Assembly: GCF_927798175.1 (NCBI RefSeq)
Contig: NZ_CAKMMP010000013.1
Span: 124,001 to 188,000 of the forward strand
Length of the DNA: 64,000 bases
Direction of reading: 5' to 3'
Source of the DNA: Paenibacillus sp. JJ-223
GTDB lineage: Bacteria > Bacillota > Bacilli > Paenibacillales > Paenibacillaceae
The notes under the pieces were generated by a model. The model ran no database searches. It saw only the letters and a program-made list of their open reading frames with translations, and was not told the DNA's origin. Of this stretch, positions 43,614 to 52,451 are shown piece after piece (position 1 is the stretch's first letter; the number at the start of each line of letters is the position of its first letter). Made by a program: the position numbers and the translations under genes.

Positions 43614-44694
43614 TTATCAGGCCGAAAAAGATCAAATTTGGGTCATCGGCGGTTATGGCCAAGTCGGCAGCATGGTTTGCACTGTGCTCGCCCGTTCGTT
43701 TCCAGGCAAAGTATGGGCGGCAGGCACGCGGCTGGAAAAAGCCATAGAATTCAGCCGCTCCACGGGCGGAGCAGTTCAGCCTTTGCTGTTGGACGTAAGA
43801 AAGGGAGTCGATCCCGCCAAATTAAAAAACGTCAAGCTGGTGGTCATGTGCGTCGACCAGATGGATACACGATTCGTGGAAGCCTGCGCGCAGGCCGGGA
43901 CGGATTATATGGACATATCGGCAAAAGGAGATTTTCTGGCTTTGGTGGAGCCTTTGCACCAAAGATTGCAGAAAGGCAAAGCGACCGCGATGCTCAGCGT
44001 CGGGTTGTCGCCGGGGGTGACCAATTTGCTGGTGCGCGCAGCCGGAGCCCATATCGACGAAGTGCTTGAGGTGGATATCACGGTCATGCTTGGTCTGGGG
44101 GAGAAACACGGCAAAGCAGCCGTGGAATGGACCGTAGATCAGTTGAATGCCTCGTACCAGGTTATGGAGAACGACAAACTCGTGCTTGTTCGCAGTTTTA
44201 TGGACGGCAAATCCATTGATTTCGGGCCAAAGCTCGGGAAGCGCAAAGCCTATCGCTTTAATTTTTCCGACCAGCACACGGTTGCCCGCACGCTCGGAAT
44301 TCCGACGGTATCTACCCGGCTGTGCCTGGATTCCCGCTTCATGACCGGATTGATGTCTTTGGCGCGCAATATTGGCATGTTCCGTTTGCTAAGCGTACCG
44401 TCGATCCGTAACGGCACGGTCAAAGCGTTTGACCTGCTGCCCGGCGGTGAAGAGATGTACGCCGTCAAAGTCGATGCCAAAGGCAAGCTGCACGGGAAAG
44501 ACGTTCAGGTGGAGCAGCTTCTGGTCGGACGCCGGGAAGCGGATGCGACCGCAGCCGTGGCAGCGGCCGTGGCCGAACGCATGTACAGGGAGAGAGCGCC
44601 GCATGGCGTCTATCATCTGGAGCAATGTTTTACGCTGGATGACATTCAGAAGGAGCTTGCCGAACCTCTAGAAGTCACGACTAAGGTAATTTAA
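43597..44694 (+). CDS. Saccharopine dehydrogenase-like NAD(P)-binding protein
   Basis: 365 aa from the ATG at 43597 (MPSVHDYQAEKDQIWVIGGY), preceded by GGAGGGGTACT. Dinucleotide-binding motif GGYGQVGSMV at residues 18-27, then VVMCVDQMDTRFVEACAQAG and a Gly-rich GLSPGVTNLLVRAAG. The C-terminal part fits the saccharopine dehydrogenase family. Members reduce or oxidise C-N bonds in amino-acid-derived compounds, and several are of unknown substrate. Coupled to the methyltransferase by a 17-bp overlap. Confidence 0.82.
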   Translation: MPSVHDYQAEKDQIWVIGGYGQVGSMVCTVLARSFPGKVWAAGTRLEKAIEFSRSTGGAVQPLLLDVRKGVDPAKLKNVKLVVMCVDQMDTRFVEACAQAGTDYMDISAKGDFLALVEPLHQRLQKGKATAMLSVGLSPGVTNLLVRAAGAHIDEVLEVDITVMLGLGEKHGKAAVEWTVDQLNASYQVMENDKLVLVRSFMDGKSIDFGPKLGKRKAYRFNFSDQHTVARTLGIPTVSTRLCLDSRFMTGLMSLARNIGMFRLLSVPSIRNGTVKAFDLLPGGEEMYAVKVDAKGKLHGKDVQVEQLLVGRREADATAAVAAAVAERMYRERAPHGVYHLEQCFTLDDIQKELAEPLEVTTKVI

Positions 44695-44767
44695 GCGCAA
44701 ACATGTTTTTGCCGCCGTTCCCGATCTGTTATGATGGGACAAAGAAGACAGGGGACGGGGGGAGAAC

Positions 44768-45061
44768 GTGGAACCCATTGCGGTATTGCCGTATTACAAA
44801 GTGCAGCGCGAGGTGACGGGCATCTCGCAGGAGGTGCTCCTGAGCCATCGTTCCATGGTGTTATATGCTGATCGAATCGTGACGAAATACCGGGAATTCG
44901 ACCTCGTCAACGTGTTCGATATGTCTTTCCGGCGAATGGGAAAGGAAGGCGGTTTCTTTTATTTGCACACAAGCACGGGAGTGTATCCCTACATGGTGCA
45001 TGTAGACCCCAGACCCTTCATTCAACGGTTTCATTTAATCAAAATGAAAAAGCGCCCTTGA
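44768..45061 (+). CDS. Small hypothetical protein
   Basis: 97 aa from the GTG at 44768, after GGGGGGAGAAC. An extended -10 (TGTTATGAT) lies about 40 bp upstream. Beta-rich and basic (VLYADRIVTKYREFDLVNVF, GGFFYLHTSTGVYPYMVHVD), with no membrane segment. The pattern of short strands with Phe/Tyr resembles small PH-like domains, but the family is not recognised. CCTTGAC/GTCAAGG pairs just after the gene and could act as a weak terminator. Confidence 0.65.
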   Translation: MEPIAVLPYYKVQREVTGISQEVLLSHRSMVLYADRIVTKYREFDLVNVFDMSFRRMGKEGGFFYLHTSTGVYPYMVHVDPRPFIQRFHLIKMKKRP

Positions 45062-45090
45062 CCTTTCCGCTGCGTCAAGGTTTATCCTCG

Positions 45091-45114
45091 GTTTAGAGCA
45101 TCGACATTCTAAAC
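45091..45114 (+). promoter_or_regulatory. Small dyad upstream of mtaD
   Basis: GTTTAGA/TCTAAAC, perfect 7-bp arms around ten bases, ending just before the AAAGGAG RBS of mtaD. It could be an operator or a leader hairpin. Confidence 0.3.
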
Positions 45115-45132
45115 TAAAGGAGCCGTGAAACG

Positions 45133-46425
45133 ATGGGGATATTGATCAGGCAGGTCAACATTCTGAGCATGAAGGATGAGGAAAGTGCCTATTTGGGAGA
45201 TATCCGGATGGAGGGAGACCGGATTGTCGCGATGGGTTCACAAGTCTCCGCCGAGCCGGGAGACGACATCCTGGAAGGGAACGGAATGCTCGCCATGCCG
45301 GGATTGATCAACGCGCATCAGCATACGCCGATGAGTCTGCTGCGGGCGTTCTGCGACGATTTGAAGCTGATGGACTGGCTGGATCGCAAGATGCTGCCCG
45401 CGGAAGCCCGGATGACGCCGGAAGACATTTACTGGGGCGCCAAGCTGTCCTTGGCCGAGATGATCCGGTCGGGGACGACGGCTTTTGCAGACATGTACAT
45501 TCATATGGACGAAATTGCGGAGGCGGTTGCCGAGACAGGCATGCGTGCTTCCCTTACGCGGGGCATGGTATTTATGGAAGACGATGGGGGAGCCCGGCTG
45601 CGGGAGGCGGTGGACCTCGTACAGCGCTGGTCCGGCCAGGCAGAAGGCCGCATTACGACAATGTATGGCCCGCATTCCCCGTACACTTGCCCGCCCGGGC
45701 CGCTGCGCGAAGTGATTGAAATGGCGGAGAGCGAACAGGTGCCGATCCATATCCATTTGGCCGAAACCCGGGAAGAAACGGTCAAGATTCGCGAAAAGTA
45801 TGGCATGACGCCTGCCGAGTATCTGGAGAACACAGGTTTGTTTGAAAAAACGCATGTGCTGCTCGCCCACGGGGTGCACTTGAACCGCCGCGACATCGCC
45901 AGGTTCAAGGGCATGCGCGGCGGCGTCGCCCATAACCCGGTCAGCAATTTGAAACTCGGATGCGGCATCGCTCCGATCACGGACATGGTGGCCCAAGGCG
46001 TTGCCGTGGGGCTGGGCACGGACGGTGCCGGAAGCGCAACGACGGTGGACATGTTCGAAGGGATCAAGGCTGCGACGTGGCTGCAAAAGCTGGACCATGG
46101 CGACCCTACGAAGCTGCCGGCACGGGAGGTGCTGCGGATGGCGACGAGCGGCAGCGCCTATCTGCTCAACCTGCATGAAGACGTCGGCGTGCTGGACGTT
46201 GGCCGCAAAGCGGACCTGATCCTGATCGACCTGCGAAAGCCGCACCTGCAGCCGATGCACAACGTCGAATCGCTGCTCGCTTACAGCGTGAATGGAGCCG
46301 ACGTGGACACAACGATCGTGAACGGACGCGTGTTGATGAGACACCGCGAACTGCTGACGTTGGACGAAGAGATCGTGCTGCGTGAAGCGAGAAAACGGGC
46401 AGCGCGGATCGTCGAAGGAATATGA
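45133..46425 (+). CDS. mtaD: 5'-methylthioadenosine/S-adenosylhomocysteine deaminase-type amidohydrolase
   Basis: 430 aa. Amidohydrolase TIM barrel with all metal and catalytic residues: INAHQHTPMSLLRAF (His62, His64), HIHLAETREE (metal His, catalytic Glu near 215-220), LLAHGVHL (His) and GLGTDGAGS (Asp). The pattern DMYIHMDEIAEA fits the MtaD/SAH deaminase branch, which deaminates MTA or SAH to inosine derivatives. Cytosolic, zinc- or iron-dependent. RBS AAAGGAG. A related deaminase acts in futalosine menaquinone synthesis, so substrate preference is not certain. Confidence 0.85.
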   Translation: MGILIRQVNILSMKDEESAYLGDIRMEGDRIVAMGSQVSAEPGDDILEGNGMLAMPGLINAHQHTPMSLLRAFCDDLKLMDWLDRKMLPAEARMTPEDIYWGAKLSLAEMIRSGTTAFADMYIHMDEIAEAVAETGMRASLTRGMVFMEDDGGARLREAVDLVQRWSGQAEGRITTMYGPHSPYTCPPGPLREVIEMAESEQVPIHIHLAETREETVKIREKYGMTPAEYLENTGLFEKTHVLLAHGVHLNRRDIARFKGMRGGVAHNPVSNLKLGCGIAPITDMVAQGVAVGLGTDGAGSATTVDMFEGIKAATWLQKLDHGDPTKLPAREVLRMATSGSAYLLNLHEDVGVLDVGRKADLILIDLRKPHLQPMHNVESLLAYSVNGADVDTTIVNGRVLMRHRELLTLDEEIVLREARKRAARIVEGI

Positions 46426-46468
46426 TAGAATCATCGTTATGGTGCAATTTCCTATTTTCGCAGAGTAT

Positions 46469-46498
46469 GCTCCGGGCCTTAAAGGCTCGGAGTTTTTT
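46469..46498 (+). terminator. Terminator of mtaD
   Basis: Stem CTCCGGGCC/GGCTCGGAG (one G-U) and a run of six T. The rest of the 556-bp gap (46426-46981) holds repeat copy C and the ubiD promoter region. Confidence 0.85.
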
Positions 46499-46648
46499 GG
46501 TGTTTCAAGTCATAAGCGTTTCAGCGCGAGGTTTGAATGCGCCACATCATGATTTTTTATGCAGGATATATCCCGTTTGTCGAAGCAGAGGATCATCTGA
46601 TAATATAGATGTGATGTGATGTTGAAAGAATCGTCAGAATGCAATGAT

Positions 46649-46836
46649 ATATAAACCGCAAAAACATCCACACGTTAACGGAGAGACAGAACCAATCTGG
46701 AGAAGCGAAGCGTTCGCATTTATCACCGGATTTTCCCCTTTGAAAAAGGGATTCAAAAAAATCTGGGGGTAATAGCGATCGGAAGATGGTACTGTACTCG
46801 CAGTGGCCTGGTGTGATTGATTATTGCGGTTTATAT
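46649..46836 (+). repeat. Dispersed repeat, copy C (full length)
   Basis: 188 bp with near-perfect 12-bp terminal inverted repeats, ATATAAACCGCA and TGCGGTTTATAT. It is nearly identical to copy A over most of its length (CACACGTTAACGGAGAG, GGAGAAGCGAAGCGTTCGCA shared). It ends 146 bp upstream of the UbiD gene. Confidence 0.9.
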
Positions 46837-46981
46837 TGATAAAATATTCAATTTCGCAGGACAAGGTTCGTCTGGCGAATGACCGCATCGATAACGCAAG
46901 TGATGCACCCCTATGTGAATCGTTGAACATGTTTTTCAAGGCAACCAATGAACACTATTTTATCAAGAATGGAGTTATCCG

Positions 46982-48817
46982 ATGAAATATCGCAGCATGG
47001 AAGATTGCATTATCGATTTGGAACGGCACGGGCATCTTGTCCGGGTCAAGGAAGAGGTTGATCCCCATCTGGAGATGGCTGCCATCCACCTGAAGGTTTA
47101 CGAGGCGAAAGGGCCGGCGCTGCTGTTCGAAAATGTGAAAGGCTCCAAGTTCCCGGCCGTATCGAATTTGTTCGGCACGATCGAACGCAGCAAATTCATG
47201 TTCCGCAGCACGCTGGACGACGTACAGCGTGTGATTGGCGTAAGGAACGATCCGATGAAGGCGCTCAAGTCGCCGTTTCAACACGTTCGCACAGCCCTCG
47301 CAGCTTGGCAGGCGCTGCCCAAAGAGAAGTCGATCAGTTTGCCGGTGGCCGCACAAGAGATCCAGATTTCCGATCTTCCGCTGATCAAACACTGGCCCAT
47401 GGACGGCGGGGCGTTTGTCACGCTCCCTCAGGTGTATTCGGAGGATCCGGACAAGCCGGGCATCATGAACTCGAATCTTGGCATGTACCGGGTGCAGCTG
47501 AGCGGGAACGAGTATGAGATGAACAAGGAAATCGGACTGCATTACCAGATCCATCGCGGCATCGGCATTCATCAGGCGAAGGCTGTGAAAAAGGGAGAGC
47601 CGCTGAAGGTCAGCATTTTTATCGGCGGTCCGCCTGCGCATACGCTGTCGGCCGTGATGCCGCTTCCGGAAGGGCTCAGCGAAATGACCTTTGCCGGCCT
47701 GCTTGCCGGCCGCCGTTTCCGCTACAGTTACAAGGACGGGTATTGCATCAGCAACGACGCGGACTTTGTGATTACGGGGGAGATCTACCCAGGTGAGACG
47801 AAACCGGAAGGCCCGTTCGGTGACCACCTCGGCTATTACAGCTTGACGCATCCATTTCCGCTCATGCGGGTGCACAAAGTATATGCCAGACCAGGCGCAA
47901 TTTGGCCATTCACGGTGGTTGGCCGTCCGCCGCAGGAGGATACGTCTTTCGGAGAATTGATTCACGAAATAACGGGCGATGCCGTCAAACAGGAAGTTCC
48001 CGGCGTCAAAGAAGTCCATGCGGTGGATGCCGCAGGGGTTCACCCTTTGCTCTTTGCCATCGGAAGCGAGCGGTATACGCCGTATCAGAAAGTGAAGCAG
48101 CCTACGGAGCTGTTGACCATCGCCAACCGCATTCTGGGTACAGGGCAGCTTAGTTTGGCGAAGTATCTTTTCATTACGGCCGAGGACGAGCAGCCGCTCG
48201 ACACGCATCGCGAGATCGAGTTCTTGTCCTATATTTTGGAACGCATGGATTTGCAGCGCGACATCCATTTTCAGACGAATACTACGATCGATACGCTCGA
48301 TTATTCCGGGACGGGACTGAACAGCGGCAGCAAAGTCGTGTTTGCGGCATACGGGGACAAGCGGCGCGAATTATGCAGAGAGGTTCCCGAATCGCTGAAA
48401 GAGATTCGCGGATACGAGAACCCGCGACTCATCATGCCGGGAGTGGTCTGCATGCAAACGGACGCATTCGCCGATTACGCAGACGCGGAGCAGCAAATGC
48501 GGCAATTGACCGATGCACTCCAGGAACGGGGAGCGGAAGACGGCTGTCCCATGATCATCCTGTGCGATGACAGCACCTTCATGAGTGCGAATCTGAGCAA
48601 TTTTTTATGGGCTACATTTACTAGAAGCAATCCTTCCCATGACATATATGGTGTGAACAGCAGATATAGCCACAAACATTGGGGCTGTGATCAGGTCATT
48701 ATCGATGCACGCGTCAAACCGCATCAAGCTCCGCCGCTGATTCCGGATCCCGCCGTGGAGAAAAGCATTGAACGACTTTTCGCCAAGGGTGGAAGCCTGG
48801 CTTCGGTCAACATTTGA
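46982..48817 (+). CDS. UbiD family prenylated-FMN-dependent decarboxylase
   Basis: 611 aa, longer than the ~490 aa E. coli UbiD and similar to the long UbiD subgroup. The N-terminal domain begins YRSMEDCIIDLERHGHLVRV. The active-site segment is GETKPEGPFGDHLGYYSLTH near residues 277-296 (conserved Glu pair). The split-barrel motif is WPFTVVGRPPQEDTSFGELI. The enzyme decarboxylates or carboxylates an aromatic or alpha,beta-unsaturated acid and needs prFMN made by a UbiX. No ubiX is in this window. The substrate is unknown. RBS GGAG before the ATG at 46982. Confidence 0.88.
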   Translation: MKYRSMEDCIIDLERHGHLVRVKEEVDPHLEMAAIHLKVYEAKGPALLFENVKGSKFPAVSNLFGTIERSKFMFRSTLDDVQRVIGVRNDPMKALKSPFQHVRTALAAWQALPKEKSISLPVAAQEIQISDLPLIKHWPMDGGAFVTLPQVYSEDPDKPGIMNSNLGMYRVQLSGNEYEMNKEIGLHYQIHRGIGIHQAKAVKKGEPLKVSIFIGGPPAHTLSAVMPLPEGLSEMTFAGLLAGRRFRYSYKDGYCISNDADFVITGEIYPGETKPEGPFGDHLGYYSLTHPFPLMRVHKVYARPGAIWPFTVVGRPPQEDTSFGELIHEITGDAVKQEVPGVKEVHAVDAAGVHPLLFAIGSERYTPYQKVKQPTELLTIANRILGTGQLSLAKYLFITAEDEQPLDTHREIEFLSYILERMDLQRDIHFQTNTTIDTLDYSGTGLNSGSKVVFAAYGDKRRELCREVPESLKEIRGYENPRLIMPGVVCMQTDAFADYADAEQQMRQLTDALQERGAEDGCPMIILCDDSTFMSANLSNFLWATFTRSNPSHDIYGVNSRYSHKHWGCDQVIIDARVKPHQAPPLIPDPAVEKSIERLFAKGGSLASVNI

Positions 48818-48823
48818 TTCCGC

Positions 48824-48857
48824 GAAAAAGCCCAGACATTTAGGTTTGGGCTTTTTC
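48824..48857 (+). terminator. Terminator of the ubiD-type gene
   Basis: Stem AAAAAGCCCA/TGGGCTTTTT with inner pairs and a T run within the 3' arm. Confidence 0.85.
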
Positions 48858-49066
48858 CTATGGTCCCAATGACCTGTGTAGACCCGGGATTTATTTCAAA
48901 TTCGAAATGAGAATAAAGTCTTACTCGTTCATATTTCCCACCGTGATTAAGGTCATTAGAACTATGGAGAAACCTCGCTGAATATTCGATATTAAGTAAT
49001 ATAGATGTTTCGAGGCCCTGTTGCATTGGGGACTGTACTATAATGATCGTTCAGGGGGAAGCGGAT

Positions 49067-50146
49067 TTGAGAATACATATTTTGAGTTTGCAGGATGGCG
49101 ATCGTCTCTCTGCAGATACATTTAGCGATGCAGGACTGCACGTTCTGGGCAAGGGGACGGTTCTCAAAAGCGATGACATCACCCTGCTGATGCAGCATCG
49201 GGTGGAGTACGTCGACATTGTGGACCGCGAGCAAGGAGAACCTGTTGCAAATGGCGATACAGCAGCTGTGGATGTCCCTGGAATCAGCAAGGAAGAACCG
49301 CCGGAAGAGGAAATGAAGCCCCAATTTATTCAAACCGTACATAACTATCAAAATGCTTTTTTGGAAGCACTCACCGTAGGCAAATTCAACGCCACGATGG
49401 TGGACGATGCGCTTCAACCCATGGTCGACGGATTGGACGAGCAGAAGGATGTCGTTCATCTGCTGATGATGCTGGAGCGGGATGACGTCAACAACTATAC
49501 GCACTCGATTCAGGTTGGACTGTTGTCGTTCTATATTGCGACTTGGCTAGGCTATTCGCAGGCAGAGAGCTATGTCATCAGTCGCGGCGGGTATTTGCAC
49601 GATATCGGCAAATGCAAGGTATCCCACCGGATTCGCAACAAGCTGGAACCTTTTACGCTTGAAGAGCAGCTTGAATACCAGCGTCATACGATCTACGGGC
49701 ACGATATTATCAAAAGCTCCATGACCGACGAAACAACGGCGCTGGTAGCCCTTCAGCATCATGAACGTGAGGATGGCTCGGGTTATCCGCAGATGCTTGA
49801 CCACAAGGACATCCATCCATACACTCAAATCGTATCCGTGGCCGATGTGTATATCGGCATGAGATCCGGCAAACACGGCAGCAGCAATCCAAACCTGATC
49901 AACAATTTGCGTGATATCTATGCGATGGGTTTCGGCAAACTGAACGGGAAGGCCGTTCAAGCCTTGATGCAGCACTTAATGCCTAATTTCATCGGCAAAC
50001 AGGTGGTACTGAGCAATGCGGAGAAAGGTGTTATTATCATGAATAACAGCTCAGATATTTTCAAACCGCTTGTCAAGGTCGAATCCGGCCAATATCGCGA
50101 CTTGTCCAAGGAGCGTAATATCGATATTAAGGAATTGAAGATCTAG
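49067..50146 (+). CDS. HD-GYP domain protein (probable cyclic di-GMP phosphodiesterase)
   Basis: 359 aa from the TTG at 49067 (MRIHILSLQDGDRLSADTF), after AGGGGGAAG; the in-frame ATG at 49043 has no RBS. The N-terminal ~110 residues are a small sensory part. The HD-GYP domain (about 140-310) shows YLHDIGKCKVS (HD), HTIYGHDII, QHHEREDGSGYP (GYP motif) and VSVADVYIGM. It hydrolyses c-di-GMP and would oppose the diguanylate cyclase at 8972. The C-terminal ~60 residues (VVLSNAEKGVIIMNN) form a PilZ-like or other small beta domain of unclear type. Confidence 0.9.
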   Translation: MRIHILSLQDGDRLSADTFSDAGLHVLGKGTVLKSDDITLLMQHRVEYVDIVDREQGEPVANGDTAAVDVPGISKEEPPEEEMKPQFIQTVHNYQNAFLEALTVGKFNATMVDDALQPMVDGLDEQKDVVHLLMMLERDDVNNYTHSIQVGLLSFYIATWLGYSQAESYVISRGGYLHDIGKCKVSHRIRNKLEPFTLEEQLEYQRHTIYGHDIIKSSMTDETTALVALQHHEREDGSGYPQMLDHKDIHPYTQIVSVADVYIGMRSGKHGSSNPNLINNLRDIYAMGFGKLNGKAVQALMQHLMPNFIGKQVVLSNAEKGVIIMNNSSDIFKPLVKVESGQYRDLSKERNIDIKELKI

Positions 50147-50186
50147 CAAAGGAACGCTTCTCGGCACTGGCTACTTGCTTCATATG

Positions 50187-50225
50187 AAACGGGACTCCTG
50201 CACCAAATCAGGAGTCCCGTTTTTG
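50187..50225 (+). terminator. Terminator of the HD-GYP gene
   Basis: Perfect 12-bp stem ACGGGACTCCTG/CAGGAGTCCCGT with an eight-base loop and a T run. Confidence 0.92.
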
Positions 50226-50317
50226 GCTTGCGTGCCTGGGGTTCATTGTGTTTGCTTCAGGGCAAGCACTATACTAGGAGAAACCAGGAAATGGAACCGG
50301 TGGAGGGAGTTGCTCCG

Positions 50318-50797
50318 ATGATTGAAGTCCAGACAGAAACGATGATCCATGCTCCGATGGAGCGTTGTTTTGACGCGGCCAGAAACATTGACTTGCATAC
50401 CCGAACGGTCTGGAAACATACGCGGGAACGAGCAGTCGCAGGAGTGACCACAGGCCTGATCGGCGCAGGGGAGAGCGTCACGCTTGAAGCAACCCACTTC
50501 GGCATCCGGCAGCGGCTGACTTCGCGCATTGTAGAATTTGACCGGCCTTTTCTATTCGTGGACCAAATGGAGAAAGGAGCCTTTAAGAGCATGCGCCATG
50601 TGCACTCGTTTGAACAACGGGATAATCAGGCCACCTGCATGAGGGATACGCTAATATTTGAGGCCCCTTTAGGCGTTCTGGGTATGATCGCCGAGCGATT
50701 GGTCCTTCGGAAATACATGCATGCCTTTCTGAAAAGCCGAAATGCCCGGCTGAAAAACGTTTTGGAAAGTGAATGGTATATTACGTCAAATGATTGA
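50318..50797 (+). CDS. SRPBCC (START-like) family protein
   Basis: 159 aa from the ATG at 50318 (MIEVQTETMIHAPMERCFDA), eight bases after GGAGGGAG; the in-frame codons back to 50228 overlap the preceding terminator. Helix-grip fold pattern: beta1 IEVQTETMIHAP, the two small helices CFDAARNIDLH, then HFGIRQRLTSRIVEFDRPFL and a long C-terminal helix (FLKSRNARLKNVL). These proteins bind a hydrophobic ligand in a deep pocket. The ligand is unknown. It is followed by a 55-aa gene 15 bp later. Confidence 0.85.
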   Translation: MIEVQTETMIHAPMERCFDAARNIDLHTRTVWKHTRERAVAGVTTGLIGAGESVTLEATHFGIRQRLTSRIVEFDRPFLFVDQMEKGAFKSMRHVHSFEQRDNQATCMRDTLIFEAPLGVLGMIAERLVLRKYMHAFLKSRNARLKNVLESEWYITSND

Positions 50798-50812
50798 AAC
50801 GGAGGCTAACCT

Positions 50813-50980
50813 ATGGAAAATGAATATTTCGTCGGTTGGGGTACGTTAGCTTTGATTAATGCAGGGCTCGCACAAGGCAAAAACCGAAGCGGTCTGAACC
50901 GGTTTCTGATCTCGCGGCTGTGCGGCCCGCTTGCAACACGGTTTATCGTGGTGTGGAACAAACTTGAGAAGCAGGTATGA
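50813..50980 (+). CDS. Small 55-aa hypothetical protein
   Basis: It starts MENEYFVGWGTLALINAGLA and ends WNKLEKQV. GGAGG lies nine bases upstream of the ATG, 15 bp after the SRPBCC gene, so the two are likely one transcript. It is basic, with a weakly hydrophobic first third and amphipathic stretches (RFLISRLCGPLATRFIVVW), so it may bind the membrane. No family is recognised. Context and RBS support it as a real gene. Confidence 0.6.
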   Translation: MENEYFVGWGTLALINAGLAQGKNRSGLNRFLISRLCGPLATRFIVVWNKLEKQV

Positions 50981-51012
50981 CATCGCGTGATGGAGAATGC
51001 AGAGCCGTGTTA

Positions 51013-52224
51013 CTATTTTCGTTGGCGTATGCGCTCATAACCCCATACGAACAAGGCTAGGCCGCTTACGGAAGCGCCAAGCCAACTAACCCCGCTCCAT
51101 CCTGCCCATGCGTACATTTGCGTAGAGGCGATGGAGCCTGTGGCGCTGCCGATGGAATAAAACACCATGTATGCGGCAGTGAGGCGGCTTTGGGCTTCGG
51201 GACGCTCCTTGTAGATCAGGCTCTGGTTCGTCACGTGAATGGCTTGTACGGCGAGGTCCAGGAGCACGACGCCGACAATGAGGTAGCCAATGGAGTGATA
51301 CAGCAGACCTATTGGCAGCCAAGAGGCCAGAAGAATGAGCACCGCGATCAGCGTGACGCGCTGGCCGTATCCGGCGTCCGCCAGTTTGCCGGCCTGAGCC
51401 GCGGCGAAAGCTCCGGCAGCACCGGCGAGGCCGAAGGCGCCGATGGCCGTATAGGATAAAGACAGCGGTGCCGTGCTCAAAGGCAAAACCATCGAAGTCC
51501 ACAGAATGCTGAAACACGCAAAAATAAGCATGGCGAGCAGAGAACGCACGCGCAGCACCGGCAGTTCGCGATACAGCCGGAATACGGAACGAACCGTCTG
51601 CACATAACTCAGCTTTGACTTGGGGAGCTTGTGTTTTGGGAGCAAGACAAACAAAGCGATGCCGCATACAATCGTGAAACCTGCGGAAAAAAGGTAAACG
51701 GACCGCCAGCACAGCCAGTCGTTCAACGTCCCGGCAACGGTGCGTGCCAGCAATATGCCGATGACGATGCCGCTGGTCACCAAACCTACCGTGCGTCCGC
51801 GTTTGGCTTCCGGGCTAAGCGTCGCTGCGGCAGCAACCATCGTTTGTGCAGCGACGGCAAGCGTGCCGACCGCGGCGATGCCGATGAGCATGGCGGTTAT
51901 GGACGTAGAAGCCGAAACCCACACCAGGGCCAGAGCCGATATGCCCATTTGAACGGCAATCAGTGTGCGTTTGTCAACCAAGTCGCCGAGCGGTACCAGC
52001 AGCAGCAGACCTGCAGCATAACAAACCTGGGTTACGGTAACGACGATACCGATCGCGGAAGCAGAGACATGAAAGTCGCTGGCAATGGAGTCCAGCAGCG
52101 GCTGGGCATAATAAATGTTTGCGACGGAAAGGCCGCTGCAGAGGGCTAACAAAAGAACGACGTATCCGGGCAAAGCAGCAGGGGTTTCCCTGGAAATACG
52201 AACTTGTCGTACCGAATTGCTCAT
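51013..52224 (-). CDS. Major facilitator superfamily exporter
   Basis: 403 aa from the ATG at 52224 (MSNSVRQVRISRET), six bases after AAGGGAGC; a TTG two codons earlier is less likely. Twelve membrane segments; first-loop motif LVPLGDLVDKRTL (motif A) and the SVANIYYAQPLLDSIA start typical of the YnfM/YgaY drug-efflux-like branch. It probably exports a small toxic compound by proton antiport. It is divergent from a TetR gene, with an 18-bp near-palindrome at its promoter. Confidence 0.9.
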   Translation of the reverse strand: MSNSVRQVRISRETPAALPGYVVLLLALCSGLSVANIYYAQPLLDSIASDFHVSASAIGIVVTVTQVCYAAGLLLLVPLGDLVDKRTLIAVQMGISALALVWVSASTSITAMLIGIAAVGTLAVAAQTMVAAAATLSPEAKRGRTVGLVTSGIVIGILLARTVAGTLNDWLCWRSVYLFSAGFTIVCGIALFVLLPKHKLPKSKLSYVQTVRSVFRLYRELPVLRVRSLLAMLIFACFSILWTSMVLPLSTAPLSLSYTAIGAFGLAGAAGAFAAAQAGKLADAGYGQRVTLIAVLILLASWLPIGLLYHSIGYLIVGVVLLDLAVQAIHVTNQSLIYKERPEAQSRLTAAYMVFYSIGSATGSIASTQMYAWAGWSGVSWLGASVSGLALFVWGYERIRQRK

Positions 52225-52271
52225 GATCAAGCTCCCTTCAGGATGTGAAAATAGTAAGGATTCACCTTATA

Positions 52272-52289
52272 ATGTACCGATCGATACAT
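52272..52289 (-). promoter_or_regulatory. TetR-type operator at the MFS gene promoter
   Basis: ATGTACCGATCGATACAT is palindromic except for one symmetric pair of bases. On the minus strand it lies directly upstream of TATAAG, between the -35 and -10 regions of the MFS gene. It probably binds the divergent TetR regulator. Confidence 0.55.
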
Positions 52290-52384
52290 AATAAAGCTGA
52301 ATAAAACGATAAGGCATGATCGGATATAATGTCAATAAAAATCTAGGTAACCAGTTCTAAACATCAAAAATGGATGGTAAAGAC

Positions 52385-52413
52385 TTGACGGTGAACGTCA
52401 AAATTTTTAAAAT
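52385..52413 (+). promoter_or_regulatory. Promoter of the tetR gene with an overlapping dyad
   Basis: TTGACG, 17 bases, TAAAAT. The -35 is one arm of TTGACG-GTGAA-CGTCAA (52385-52401), so a regulator bound there would block RNA polymerase. Confidence 0.5.
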
Positions 52414-52451
52414 ATGAATTATACTGAACGGTAATAAAAGGTGGGTTGTCA

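Noticed and set aside
42906..44694. Opine-metallophore (staphylopine-like) synthesis genes
   Set aside because: A class I methyltransferase and a saccharopine-dehydrogenase-like gene are present, but no nicotianamine-synthase-like gene, racemase or metallophore transporter is nearby.
45238..46434. A 398-codon open frame antisense to mtaD
   Set aside because: Same reason: mtaD has all amidohydrolase motifs, and the antisense frame has no RBS or family features.
46649..46836. The dispersed repeat as a T-box or other known riboswitch
   Set aside because: It lacks the conserved T-box sequence, occurs in both orientations and between unrelated genes, and has terminal inverted repeats instead.
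46955..48268. A 437-codon open frame antisense to the ubiD-type gene
   Set aside because: The plus-strand frame is a recognisable UbiD protein. The antisense product is rich in His/Arg/Gln with no domain.
45133..48817. A futalosine menaquinone pathway suggested by deaminase plus UbiD
   Set aside because: The two genes are separated by a terminator and a repeat element. No mqnA, mqnC, mqnD or mqnE-like gene is in the window, so neighbourhood does not support it.
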